Below the pieces are notes generated by a model. The model did not search any database and was not told the DNA's origin. It saw only the letters and a list, made by a program, of their open reading frames with translations. This document shows positions 36,646-45,462 of a stretch of DNA of 64,000 bases, in pieces. This DNA is from Kitasatospora azatica KCTC 9699. Its GTDB lineage: Bacteria > Actinomycetota > Actinomycetes > Streptomycetales > Streptomycetaceae. Location: the NCBI RefSeq assembly GCF_000744785.1, contig NZ_JQMO01000003.1, positions 2,852,001 through 2,916,000 of the forward strand, in the 5' to 3' direction. Made by a program: the position numbers and the translations under genes. Position 1 is the stretch's first letter. Each line of letters opens with the position of its first letter.

Positions 36646-37361
36646 AGCAGTGCGCCACCGTCGACGTGTACCAGCGCGCCGCTGACGAAGGTGTTCTCCA
36701 GCAGGTGGATCACCGAGGCGGCGACGTCGGCGGGCTGGCCGATCCGGCCCACCGGGGTGGTCTTGGCGGTGTGCTCGAAGAACGCGGCCCGGTCGGACTC
36801 CGGGATGAAGTCCCACAGCGGCGTGTCGATCAGGCCGGCCACCACGACATTGACCCGGATCGGCGCCAGCTCCAGGGCCAGCGAGCGCCCCATCGCGCCG
36901 ATCCCGACGTTGGCCGCCGCGGTGACGCTCAGCTCGGCAAACGGCTTGTACCCGCCGGCGCCTGCCAGCAGCACGATCGAGCCCTCCGGCGTGAGCTTCT
37001 TGCCCGCGTGCCGCACGGACAGCAGCTGACCGACCAGCTTGGTGTCGAGGCAGGCCCGGATGGACTCCGCGCTGACCTCGTAGACCGAGCCGTTGGCCAT
37101 GTCGCCGGGGCACACCACGAGGTGGTCCAGGGACTCGATCGGGGCGAACAGGGCCCGCACGCTCTCCTCGTCGGTCACGTCGACGACCGCCGTGGCCACG
37201 TCGCCGAGCTCGCCGGCCGCCGCCGCGAGCTTCTCCGCCGACCGGGAAGCGATCGTGACACGCGCACCGGCAGCGAGCGCCTGCGCCGCGACCGCCTTGC
37301 CGATGCCTGAGCTACCGCCGACAACGACAACGTGCTGGCCGGCCAGGTTCTTCGTGGACAT
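36642..37361 (-). CDS. SDR-family protein lacking the YxxxK catalytic pair
   Basis: The 239-residue protein has the NAD(P)-binding Gly motif (VVVVGGSSGIGKAVA) and the overall SDR length and end (ALVHVDGGALL). At the usual Tyr-x-x-x-Lys site it reads ELSVTAAANVGIGAMGRSLA, with neither Tyr nor Lys in place, and NAG is replaced by CPGD. It may be a non-catalytic binding protein or use other residues. It is first in an operon with the MFS gene and divergent from the XRE regulator. Confidence 0.75.
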   Translation of the reverse strand: MSTKNLAGQHVVVVGGSSGIGKAVAAQALAAGARVTIASRSAEKLAAAAGELGDVATAVVDVTDEESVRALFAPIESLDHLVVCPGDMANGSVYEVSAESIRACLDTKLVGQLLSVRHAGKKLTPEGSIVLLAGAGGYKPFAELSVTAAANVGIGAMGRSLALELAPIRVNVVVAGLIDTPLWDFIPESDRAAFFEHTAKTTPVGRIGQPADVAASVIHLLENTFVSGALVHVDGGALL

Positions 37362-37536
37362 CTGTTCTCTCCAGGAGGTACGGAGTACACGGGCGTGGCG
37401 GGGTTGCGCCGGACGCCGCGCTGACGCACAACTGCGCCTGCGACCTACCCTGCTCGCCCTTCACCGGACTGAAAAGATGGGCACTTATCCTGGGTTTTTG
37501 ACCACCAGGCGCCGATCCGGCGGCAAGGGGAATGCC

Positions 37537-38406
37537 ATGAGTGAGTCACTGCAGCGCCGCCGTGAGCTGGCGGCCTTCCTGCGCAGCAGGCGAGAGCGAC
37601 GCACTCCGCAGTCAGCGGGGCTGGAGAGCGGCGGACGGCGGCGCACGCCGGGTCTGCGGCGCGAGGAGCTGGCCGCGCTGGCCGGGGTCAGCGCCTCCTG
37701 GTACACGTGGCTGGAGCAGGGACGCCAGATCCGGGTCTCCCGGCAGGTGCTGTCCGGACTGGCCGGCGCGCTCGGCCTGGACCAGGTGGAGACGGCGCAC
37801 CTCTTCCAGCTGGCCGACGAGGTGCCACCAGGGGTGGGGAACCCGGTGCCGGGCCCGGTGCCGGAGGGATACCGGCTGCTGCTCGAGCAGTTGGAGCCGA
37901 ACCCCGCCTTCATGACGAACCGTCGGTTCGACATCCTGGCCTGGAACCGTGGCCAGACCGCCCTGTTGGGGGACTTCGGCCTGGTACCGCCGGCCGACCG
38001 CAACATCCTCTGGCTGATGTTCATGTCGCCCGAACTGCGCGAGATGCACGTGGACTGGGAGCACGAGGCCGCCCACACGGTCGCGTTGTTCCGTTCCCAG
38101 GCGGGCGAGCAGCTGCTGTTACCGCACTTCTCCTCACTGGTCCGTCGCCTCGAGCAGGCCAGCCCCGAGTTCCGGGTGATGTGGGAGCGGATGGACCTGG
38201 TCGCCTACACCCCGGGCACGCGCACCTTCAACCACCAGAGGTTCGGCAAGATCGCACTCGAGTACGTCAAGATGCACGCCGCAGACGGGGTGCACACGCT
38301 GGTCGCGCACCTGGCTCCGGCCGGCTCCGAACTCGCCGCTGAGCTGCCGAAACTCATCGAGGCGCAGCAGCTCGCCGACGGTCGGGCCGACCAGACTGGT
38401 GGTTGA
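37537..38406 (+). CDS. XRE-family regulator with MmyB-like C-terminus
   Basis: The 289-residue protein has an N-terminal helix-turn-helix (RRTPGLRREELAALAGVSASWYTWLEQGR) and a C-terminal ligand domain of the MmyB type (EPNPAFMTNRRFDILAWN, FNHQRFGKIALEYVKM). It is divergent from the SDR-MFS operon and likely controls it. A TTA codon lies at 38119-38121. ATG 37537 follows AAGGGG. The ligand might be fatty acyl-like, as proposed for relatives. Confidence 0.85.
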   Translation: MSESLQRRRELAAFLRSRRERRTPQSAGLESGGRRRTPGLRREELAALAGVSASWYTWLEQGRQIRVSRQVLSGLAGALGLDQVETAHLFQLADEVPPGVGNPVPGPVPEGYRLLLEQLEPNPAFMTNRRFDILAWNRGQTALLGDFGLVPPADRNILWLMFMSPELREMHVDWEHEAAHTVALFRSQAGEQLLLPHFSSLVRRLEQASPEFRVMWERMDLVAYTPGTRTFNHQRFGKIALEYVKMHAADGVHTLVAHLAPAGSELAAELPKLIEAQQLADGRADQTGG

Positions 38407-38488
38407 GCCACCATCCAGGCCGCTGGACCTCGAGCCGCGCTCCACCGGAGGATGACCGGGACGTACGACGGCCCAAGGGAGTTCGACC

Positions 38489-39529
38489 ATGAGCACCAGC
38501 CCCGGCACATCGGCACCGGCGACCGTCCAGACCGTGCGCGGTCCAATCGGCGTGGACGAGCTCGGCGTTACCCTCTCGCACGAGCACCTGTTCGTCCTGA
38601 GCAGCGAGTTCCAGCACAACTACCCGAGCCTGTGGGACCGCGAGAGCGGCGCCCGGACGGCCGCCGAGCAGCTGGAGCTCGCTTACGAGCTGGGTGTTCG
38701 GACCGTGGTCGACATGACGGTCATCGGGCAGGGCCGGGACATCGGTCTGGTCCAGCAGGTTGCCGCCCGGACCCGGGTGAACCTGCTGGTCGCGACCGGC
38801 ATCTACGCAGCCGGCGGACTGCCGCCGTTTCTGCGCTTCCGCGGACCCGGCTGCGCGATCGAGGTGCCGGATCCACTGGTGGACCTGCTGGAGCAGGACA
38901 TCACCGAGGGCATCGGCGGGACCGGGATCCGGGCGGCACTGCTGAAGTTCGCCGTCGAGGACGGAGTTCCGGACCGGGACGCGACCCGCACGGCCGCCGC
39001 CGTGGCCGAGGTCCACTCCCGCACCGGGGTCCCGATCGTGGTGCACTCCAATCCCTTCGAGGGCAACGGACTCGCTCTGGTCGAGCTGCTCACCGGGCTG
39101 GGCGTGGCGGCGGAGCGGGTGGTGGTGGCGCACGCGGGTGACTCCGCGGACGCGAGCTACCTGCACCGCCTGGCCGAGACCGGGTGCTTCATCGGCTTCG
39201 ACCGGTTCGGGATGGAGGACCTGGCGCCCGATCCGCAGCGGGTGCGGATGATCGCCGACCTGGTGGCGCGTGGCCATGCGGGGCAGCTGCTGCTCTCCCA
39301 GGACTGCGCCTCGCACATCGACTACGTGACCGTCGAGCAGCGCCACGCGCTCTACCCGCGGTGGAGCTACACCGAGTTGCACACCCGGGTGTTCGACGAT
39401 CTGGCGGCGGCCGGCGTCGCGCCCGAGATCGTCACCTCGCTCATGGTGGACAACCCCCGGCGGATGCTGACCCCGGGCCTGGCGGCCGGCGCGGCGAGCC
39501 CCCGCGAGGTGGCCGGTGTCGGACGCTGA
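38489..39529 (+). CDS. Phosphotriesterase-family metal hydrolase (lactonase-like)
   Basis: The 346-residue protein is an amidohydrolase-superfamily TIM barrel of the phosphotriesterase family. Metal ligands can be placed: HxH in LSHEHLF, the bridging Lys in ALLKFAVED, His in PIVVHSNPF, His in VVVAHAGDS, and Asp in LLSQDCASH. Many family members hydrolyse lactones rather than phosphotriesters. In a cluster with AfsA, a lactone substrate is plausible but unproven. It overlaps the next cupin gene by 14 bases. Confidence 0.8.
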   Translation: MSTSPGTSAPATVQTVRGPIGVDELGVTLSHEHLFVLSSEFQHNYPSLWDRESGARTAAEQLELAYELGVRTVVDMTVIGQGRDIGLVQQVAARTRVNLLVATGIYAAGGLPPFLRFRGPGCAIEVPDPLVDLLEQDITEGIGGTGIRAALLKFAVEDGVPDRDATRTAAAVAEVHSRTGVPIVVHSNPFEGNGLALVELLTGLGVAAERVVVAHAGDSADASYLHRLAETGCFIGFDRFGMEDLAPDPQRVRMIADLVARGHAGQLLLSQDCASHIDYVTVEQRHALYPRWSYTELHTRVFDDLAAAGVAPEIVTSLMVDNPRRMLTPGLAAGAASPREVAGVGR

Positions 39530-39893
39530 CGAGTCGGCAGCACTGCCGCCCTGGGTCGAGCTGGGCACCGAACTCCTGGTGGACCAGCCGGGATTGAAGT
39601 GCTGGATGGAGACGGTACGCCCGGGCGAGACGCGGCCGGCGCACACCCACCGGCATCCCTGGGTCACGGTGGTCCTCTCCGGCGCGGCCGGGAACTCGCT
39701 CGGGCCGGACGGCGAAGTCCTCTCCAAGGGCGAGCTGACAACGGGTCAGGTCGTGTTCAACAGCGGCGAGGGACTGCCGATCCGGCACGCCGTGCACAAC
39801 ACCTCCGACCGGACCCTCGTCACCGTCGCCATCGAGATCGCCGGGCCGTGGGCCGTGGCAGAAGCAAGTACAGAAGGGTTGAACGGCAGATGA
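39516..39893 (+). CDS. Cupin protein
   Basis: A 125-residue single cupin with THRHPWVTVVLSGAAGNSLGPDG as first motif and RHAVHNTSDRTL as second. GTG 39516 lies within the end of the preceding gene. Its stop overlaps the next SDR start (ATGA). It may act as an isomerase, cyclase or metal-binding accessory in the pathway; no substrate is visible. Confidence 0.7.
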   Translation: MSDADESAALPPWVELGTELLVDQPGLKCWMETVRPGETRPAHTHRHPWVTVVLSGAAGNSLGPDGEVLSKGELTTGQVVFNSGEGLPIRHAVHNTSDRTLVTVAIEIAGPWAVAEASTEGLNGR

Positions 39894-40723
39894 GCAGTGC
39901 CGACCAGACCGTCCTCCTCACCGGGGCCACCTCAGGACTGGGGGAGTGGACCGCGCGTCAACTGGCGGGCAAGGGTGTCACCGTGCTGCTGCACGGCCGG
40001 AACGAGCAACGCTGCCGGCAGCTGGCGGCGGAGCTGACCTCGGCCGGTGGCCGGGTGCATCCGGTGGTCGCCGACCTGTCCTCGCTCGCGGCCACCGCCG
40101 ACCTGGGTCGGCGGATCGCCGCGGAGTTCGGCGCCCTGACCGTGCTGGTCAACAACGCCGGCGTCGGCGGTGGTCGCCCCGACAGTGGGCGCGAGCTCAG
40201 CCAGGACGGCTACGAACTGCGGTACGCCGTCAACTACCTGGCCCCGGTGGTGCTCAGCCGCGCGCTGGTCCCCACACTGCGCGCGAACCGGCCGGCCCGC
40301 ATCGTCAACGTCGGATCGGTCGGTCAGTCCGAGCCGGATCTGAGCGATCTGCGGATGGACCGCGGCTACGACCGGGTGGCCGCGTACACCCGCAGCAAGT
40401 TCGCGCTCGCCGCGTTCACCTTCGACCTGGCCGAGGAGTTGCAGGGCACCGGTGTCACGGTCAACTGCCTGCACCCTGCCAACTTCATGGACACCCCGCA
40501 GGTTCGGGAGGCCGGGATCCAGCCGTGGAGCACGGTGGAGTCGGGGGGCGAGCCGTTGCTCGCACTGATCCTCGGTCCGGCCGGTGCGGAGGTGACCGGT
40601 GGCTACTTCGACGGCAAGCGGAAGAGCCGGGCGCACACCGCCGCCTACGATCCCGCCGTTCGCGGTCGGCTACGGGAGACGACCGACGCCCTGATCCGCA
40701 AGTCCGTGCCACACCTCGGCTGA
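39890..40723 (+). CDS. SDR-family oxidoreductase
   Basis: The 277-residue protein is a classical-type SDR with TGATSGLGEWTARQLA for cofactor binding, VLVNNAGVGGG, NVGSVG for the catalytic Ser, and YTRSKFALAAF giving Tyr-x-x-x-Lys. The C-terminus (GPAGAEVTGGYFDGKRKS) is like the retinol-dehydrogenase-like branch. It is coupled to the upstream cupin gene. The substrate is unknown. Confidence 0.85.
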   Translation: MSSADQTVLLTGATSGLGEWTARQLAGKGVTVLLHGRNEQRCRQLAAELTSAGGRVHPVVADLSSLAATADLGRRIAAEFGALTVLVNNAGVGGGRPDSGRELSQDGYELRYAVNYLAPVVLSRALVPTLRANRPARIVNVGSVGQSEPDLSDLRMDRGYDRVAAYTRSKFALAAFTFDLAEELQGTGVTVNCLHPANFMDTPQVREAGIQPWSTVESGGEPLLALILGPAGAEVTGGYFDGKRKSRAHTAAYDPAVRGRLRETTDALIRKSVPHLG

Positions 40724-40988
40724 CCGGGGATTCCCTCGGAGCTGAGACCTTCCCACAAGCCCGGCCGGAGCCGCTGACCACGCGCGGACTCCGGCCGCGG
40801 GAACGGGCCGGCCGTCGGAGTCCGGCGGTATCCCGCCGCTGACGCGCGGCCGTCATCACGGCCTGCGCACCCGGCCCATCGCGCCGGGGGACCTCGTGAC
40901 GTACCGCGGGGGACCCCTGCCTGCCCAGCGAGGCTCCCCCGGCGCCGTCCGAACACACCCACGATCGAGACGACGGAGCGATCCCCCG

Positions 40989-42338
40989 GTGACAGTTCAT
41001 CATTTCCTCCTGCCCGACGTAGGAGAGGGTTTGACCGAGGCCGAGATCATCAGGTGGCAGGTTTCGCCTGGTGACTCGGTGCGGATCGACGATCCGATCG
41101 TCGAGATCGAGACCAGCAAGTCCCTGGTCGAGTTGCCGAGCCCCTACCAGGGGACGGTGGTCGAACTGCTCGCGCTCCCCGGGACCCTGGTGCCGGTGGG
41201 CAGCCCGATCATCGCGATCGCGTCCGAGCTGGGGGCCGAGGCGATGTCCGAGGCGATGTCCGAGGCGATGCCCGAGGCGATGCCCGAGGTGATGTCCGAG
41301 GTGATGTCCGAGCGCACGGGCGGGACCGGCGGCGAGTTGCCGGAGCGCGAGAGCCTGCTGGTCGGGCACGGTCCCTGGCAGGCCGGCCCGACCCGCCGGC
41401 GCCGTGGTCGGCCGAGCGCTCCTGCCGTGCCGGTGCGGGCCGCCCGCGCGGCCGGTGTGGCCACCGCGGCCAAGCCGCCAGTGCGCAAACTGGCCAAGGA
41501 GCTGGGGATCGACCTGGCCACGCTGCTCGGCACCGGCCCGGACGGGACCGTCACCCGGGCCGACGTCCTGTCGGCGGCCTCGCCCGCTACCGCGCCCGCC
41601 ACCTCGCCCGCTGCCCCGCCTGCCCCTGCCGAGGCGCCCGCCGGCCCGGTCACCCGGGTGCCGATCACCGGCGTCCGGCGCGCCACCGCCGCCGCCATGG
41701 TTCGCAGCGCCTTCACCGCCCCACAGGCCAACGTGCACACCTCGGTGGACGTCACCGACGCGATGGCGCTGCTCCACTCGCTGCGGGAGCGCAGCCCGGA
41801 GAGCGACCTGCGAGCAACCCCGCTGCTGCTGGCCGCGAAGGCGCTGATCGCCGCCGTCGAGCGGCATCCGTGGATCAACGCCTCCTGGGACGAGGCGGGT
41901 GACGCGGTCCTGGTGGCCGAGACGGTCAATCTGGGCATCGCGGCGGCCACCCCACGAGGGCTCCTGGTCCCCAACATCAAGGGCGCCGAGCAGCTCTCGC
42001 TGAGCCGGCTGAGCGCCGCGATCGGTCGGCTGGTCGCCGACGCGCGGGCGGGCCGCACCACCCCGGCCGAGCTGCGCGGCGGCACCGTGACCCTGACCAA
42101 CATCGGCGTCTTCGGTGTCGAGGGCGGCATCCCGATCCTCAATCCCGGCGAGTCCGCGATTCTGGCCGTCGGAGCGGTGCTGCCGCGTCCCTGGGTGCAT
42201 GAGGGCGAGGTCAGGGCCAGGTCCGTGGTCGAGTTGTCGCTCTCCTTCGACCACCGGGTGGTCGACGGCGACACCGCCGCCCGCGCCCTCGCGGACACCG
42301 CCGCCTTCATGGCCGACCCGTTGGCCGCCCTTCTTTAG
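40989..42338 (+). CDS. 2-oxoacid dehydrogenase E2 acyltransferase
   Basis: The 449-residue protein has an N-terminal lipoyl domain (lipoylated Lys44 in EIETSKSLVE), a linker with a six-unit repeat, a peripheral-subunit-binding domain (RKLAKELGIDLATLLGTGPDG), and the catalytic domain ending in SLSFDHRVVDGD with the HxxxD motif. With the E1 alpha and beta subunits at 52753-54819 it would make branched-chain acyl-CoA from 2-oxoacids. No E3 gene is in the window. GTG 40989 starts the protein. Confidence 0.92.
   Translation: MTVHHFLLPDVGEGLTEAEIIRWQVSPGDSVRIDDPIVEIETSKSLVELPSPYQGTVVELLALPGTLVPVGSPIIAIASELGAEAMSEAMSEAMPEAMPEVMSEVMSERTGGTGGELPERESLLVGHGPWQAGPTRRRRGRPSAPAVPVRAARAAGVATAAKPPVRKLAKELGIDLATLLGTGPDGTVTRADVLSAASPATAPATSPAAPPAPAEAPAGPVTRVPITGVRRATAAAMVRSAFTAPQANVHTSVDVTDAMALLHSLRERSPESDLRATPLLLAAKALIAAVERHPWINASWDEAGDAVLVAETVNLGIAAATPRGLLVPNIKGAEQLSLSRLSAAIGRLVADARAGRTTPAELRGGTVTLTNIGVFGVEGGIPILNPGESAILAVGAVLPRPWVHEGEVRARSVVELSLSFDHRVVDGDTAARALADTAAFMADPLAALL
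41238..41309 (+). repeat. Six in-frame 12-base repeats in the E2 linker
   Basis: Units of the form GAG-GYG-ATG-YCC repeat six times and encode Glu-(Ala/Val)-Met-(Ser/Pro). They lie between the lipoyl and subunit-binding domains, where linker length varies freely. Confidence 0.9.
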
Positions 42339-42456
42339 CCGCACTCTCTTCTGGTGCTTCTCTTGCCGGTTTACGGTCGGCTCCCAGAGATGATTCAGAG
42401 CCCTGTGCGATGCTTGTTCAAGAAAGCCGCTCGGACTGCTGATTGGATATTCCGAA

Positions 42457-43482
42457 ATGGCGACAGAAGTGGCTGTAGAAGGCCCTCTGGAATTACTTTC
42501 AAGGCTTCGCTTCGACCGCACGGTGGACCGTTCCATGGTGCATCGCCGGTCAGTTGCCGAGGTATTTCTCACGGACTTTCAGGACGTCGACGAACGCCGG
42601 TATGTCGTAGCCGCCGAGCTGCCGAGGTCCCATCCGTATTTCGTGGAGTCCGGCGCGGACCAGGCCGGCTACGACCTGCCGCTGCTGCTGGAGTGCTGCC
42701 GGCAGGCGGCGACCTTCGGGGCGCACACCAAGTTCGACGTGCCGATGGACTCGGTGTTCCTGGTCAACGACTGGACGCTCGACCTCGATCCGGGCGCGGA
42801 CCGACCGCTGGTCGGCGAGCAGCCGGGCCGGCTCACCGTCCTGGTGACCATGGTGGACCCGGTGGTCCGGGCCGACCGGCTCCGGTCGCTCGGCTTCGAG
42901 ATGGCGCTGCGACTCGACGGGCGGCTGCTGGCCACCCTGCGCGCGCACGGCACCTACGCGGCCGCCGAGGAGTACGCGGCGCTGCGGCTGATCGGCCGCG
43001 AGGAGCCCCCGCCGACCTCCGACTCGCTGGCCGATCCACCCTTGGGCGCCCGACTGGCCGCCGCCGCCGTCGGCCGCGCCGACCAGCGCAACGTGCTACT
43101 GGCGGACCTCGAACGTGGTGACGGCGCGTTGCTCACCCGGCTCTCGGTACCGGGGCGCAACCCGACGCTCTTCGACCACCCGCTGGACCATTTCACGGCG
43201 ATGATCCTCAGCGACGCGGCCGTCCAGGCGGCCGTGCTGCACGGCACGGACGCGCGGTCCACCGGCCAGGGCGAGGTTCGGGCCGTCGGCCTGGAGTTGG
43301 CGTTCAGCAGGTTCGCCGAACTCGACTCCGAGGTGGTGGTCCGCACCGCACTGACCGTCGACCCGGGCGGGGCCGAGCGGGTCGCGGCCGGCCTCGTGCA
43401 GGTCAGCTTCGTCCAGTCCGGCCAGGAGTGCGCGGCCGGGACGGTACGACTCGCGCCGGCCGCGGGGGCCTGCCGTGGCTGA
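42457..43482 (+). CDS. AfsA-family butyrolactone signal synthase
   Basis: The 341-residue protein has two AfsA hot-dog repeats, visible as MVHRRSVAEVFLTDFQ with SHPYF and then NVLLADLERGDGALLTRLSVPGRNPTLFDHPLDHF. AfsA condenses a beta-ketoacyl thioester with dihydroxyacetone phosphate to begin butyrolactone, butenolide or furan signals. Codon 13 is TTA (42493-42495). It overlaps the HAD phosphatase gene by eight bases, which is the same pairing as mmfL with mmfP in methylenomycin furan synthesis. No ArpA-type receptor gene is seen here. Confidence 0.9.
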   Translation: MATEVAVEGPLELLSRLRFDRTVDRSMVHRRSVAEVFLTDFQDVDERRYVVAAELPRSHPYFVESGADQAGYDLPLLLECCRQAATFGAHTKFDVPMDSVFLVNDWTLDLDPGADRPLVGEQPGRLTVLVTMVDPVVRADRLRSLGFEMALRLDGRLLATLRAHGTYAAAEEYAALRLIGREEPPPTSDSLADPPLGARLAAAAVGRADQRNVLLADLERGDGALLTRLSVPGRNPTLFDHPLDHFTAMILSDAAVQAAVLHGTDARSTGQGEVRAVGLELAFSRFAELDSEVVVRTALTVDPGGAERVAAGLVQVSFVQSGQECAAGTVRLAPAAGACRG

Positions 43483-44146
43483 GCCCGGCGTGCGCTTCCT
43501 GTGGACGGATTTCGGTGGCGTGCTGACCCCGCCCTCGGCCGAGAGCAATCGGGCGTTCTGCGCAGCTCAGGGAATTCCCGAGGACGCCTTCATGGCTGCG
43601 GTGCGAAAAGTCGCGCAGCCGTTCGGCGGCGACCTGATGGTGGCTCTCGACACGCCCCTCATCACGCAGGACGAATGGTCCCGGAGAGTGGCCCGGGCGC
43701 TCGCCGAGGATGCCGGGATCGAAACCGATCTCTCGGATTTCCCGGCCACCTTCTTCGCCGACCGCAGGGTGAACCAGGAATGGCTCGACTTCCTGCACTC
43801 GGTCCGGGCCCGCGGGATATTCGTCGGCCTGCTCTCCAACATGGTTCCGGCCTGGGATCCCTACTGGCGGCAGATGGTTCCCCCCGCGGACGTCTTCGAC
43901 GACGTCGTGCTGTCCTTCGAGGTCGGGGCCAGAAAGCCGACGGCCGCGATCTTCGAGCTCGCCGCCGCCCGGGCGGGTGCCGCGCCGTCCGCCTGCGTGC
44001 TGGTGGACGACCTCGCGGCCAACTGCGAGGGCGCTCGGGCGGCCGGCTGGAACTCGGTCCGGTTCAGCGACACGACTGCGGCCGTCGCCCAGGTCGAAGC
44101 GCTGCTCAGCGTCCCTGTCCCGCTCTCCCCAGGAGGCCAACGATGA
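43475..44146 (+). CDS. HAD-family phosphatase
   Basis: The 223-residue protein has HAD motif I (WTDFGGVLT, Asp nucleophile), motif II (LLSNM), the motif III Lys in ARKPTAAIF, and motif IV (VLVDDLAANCEGA). It belongs to the DFGGV type. It probably removes phosphate from the AfsA product, inferred from the overlap with AfsA and the overlap with the KAS III gene after it (ATGA). Confidence 0.85.
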   Translation: MAEPGVRFLWTDFGGVLTPPSAESNRAFCAAQGIPEDAFMAAVRKVAQPFGGDLMVALDTPLITQDEWSRRVARALAEDAGIETDLSDFPATFFADRRVNQEWLDFLHSVRARGIFVGLLSNMVPAWDPYWRQMVPPADVFDDVVLSFEVGARKPTAAIFELAAARAGAAPSACVLVDDLAANCEGARAAGWNSVRFSDTTAAVAQVEALLSVPVPLSPGGQR

Positions 44147-45144
44147 CCCGTGCAGCAGTACTGGAGAGCCTCGGCGGCTTCCTGCCGGCCAAGGTGGTAC
44201 CGAACAGCGAGCTGGTCCAGCGGATGGACACCACCGACGAGTGGATCCGGACCCGGACCGGAATCCGCCAGCGGCACGTCGTCAGCCCCGGGCAGGCCAC
44301 CTCGGACCTCGCGGTCGAGGCCGGCCGGAGCGCCCTGGACTCGGCCCTCGGCAGCGGCGTCGACCTCGTGCTGCTCGCCACCACCACGCCCGACCGCCCG
44401 GTACCCGCGACGGCCCCCGAGGTGGCGACCCGGCTCGGCCTGCGGGACGTGCCCGCGTTCGACATCGGGGCCGGTTGCAGCGGCTTCCTCTACGGGCTGG
44501 CGACTGCCCGCGCCTACCTGGTGTCCGGGGCTGCCGACCGGGTCCTGATGATCGGCGCCGACGCCTTCAGCACCTATGTGGATCCGACGGACCGGACCAC
44601 CGCACCGATCTTCGGCGACGGCGCCGGGGCCGTCGTGCTGCGGGCCGGCACGGCCGACGAACTCGGGGCGCTCGGTCCACTGGAGATCGGCAGCGACGGC
44701 GAACTGGCCGAGCTGACCGTGGTGGCGGCGGGCGGCTCGCGCCAGCGCGGCTCGGGCGTGCCACCCGAGCCGGCCGACGGCTCGCTGGTGATGCGCGGCA
44801 AGGACCTGTTCATGAACGCCGTGATGCGGATGTCCGACTCCGCGCGCAGCGTGCTGAAGCAGGCCGACTGGGAGCTCGCGGACATCGACTGCTTCATCGG
44901 CCACCAGGCCAACCGGCGCATCCTCGACGCGGTCGGCGAGGAGCTGGGGCTGGCCGAGGAGCGGGTCGCCGTCAACATCGACCAGGTCGGCAACACGGTG
45001 GCGGCGTCGATCCCGCTGGCCATGGCGGATGCGGTTCGCCAGGGCCGACTGAGCGCGGGCGACCGCGTGTTGCTCGCGGCCTTCGGCGCGGGCGCGACCT
45101 GGGGGGCCGCCACGCTGCGCTGGCCCGCGACCATCACAGCCTGA
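44143..45144 (+). CDS. 3-oxoacyl-ACP synthase III (FabH-like)
   Basis: The 333-residue protein has the KAS III triad: Cys112 in GAGCSGFLYGLA, His in FIGHQANRRI and Asn in VGNTVAAS. KAS III condenses an acyl-CoA starter with malonyl-ACP. Here the likely starter is iso-branched acyl-CoA from the cluster's own 2-oxoacid dehydrogenase. ATG 44143 has an AGGAGG site and overlaps the HAD stop. Confidence 0.92.
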   Translation: MTRAAVLESLGGFLPAKVVPNSELVQRMDTTDEWIRTRTGIRQRHVVSPGQATSDLAVEAGRSALDSALGSGVDLVLLATTTPDRPVPATAPEVATRLGLRDVPAFDIGAGCSGFLYGLATARAYLVSGAADRVLMIGADAFSTYVDPTDRTTAPIFGDGAGAVVLRAGTADELGALGPLEIGSDGELAELTVVAAGGSRQRGSGVPPEPADGSLVMRGKDLFMNAVMRMSDSARSVLKQADWELADIDCFIGHQANRRILDAVGEELGLAEERVAVNIDQVGNTVAASIPLAMADAVRQGRLSAGDRVLLAAFGAGATWGAATLRWPATITA

Positions 45145-45210
45145 CAGTCCGTCAGGCGAGTACCCGTCCAGTTGGGCACACAACCTCTCGATCAGAATCA
45201 GGAGCCGGTC

Positions 45211-45462
45211 ATGGCAGAACAGCTCGCTTCGGTGGAAGAGCGTCTGGTGGAGATCATCTGCAAGCGCTTCGCGGTACCCGCGGACGAGGTCGCGCTCGAC
45301 ACCCCGCTGCGCGACATGAAGGTGGACTCGCTGGCAACGGTGGAGCTGAGCCTGGCGCTGCAGCGCGAGTTCGGCGTGCGGTTCAAGCCCGGCGAGATCA
45401 ACTCCGGCCACTCGCTGGGCGATCTGACCGCGATGCTGCAGGAGAAGGGCGCCGCGTCCTGA
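45211..45462 (+). CDS. Acyl carrier protein
   Basis: The 83-residue protein is a typical ACP with the phosphopantetheine Ser40 in VDSLATVELSLALQREFGV. ATG 45211 lies seven bases after AGGAG; an upstream ATG at 45172 would add 13 unlike residues. Its TGA shares one base with the next ATG (TGATG), so ACP and KAS II are coupled. It should carry chains for KAS III and KAS II of this cluster. Confidence 0.92.
   Translation: MAEQLASVEERLVEIICKRFAVPADEVALDTPLRDMKVDSLATVELSLALQREFGVRFKPGEINSGHSLGDLTAMLQEKGAAS

Noticed and set aside
40884..40948. GC-rich imperfect inverted repeat before the E2 gene
   Set aside because: The arms differ by an insertion and the loop is long. In DNA this rich in GC it may be chance.
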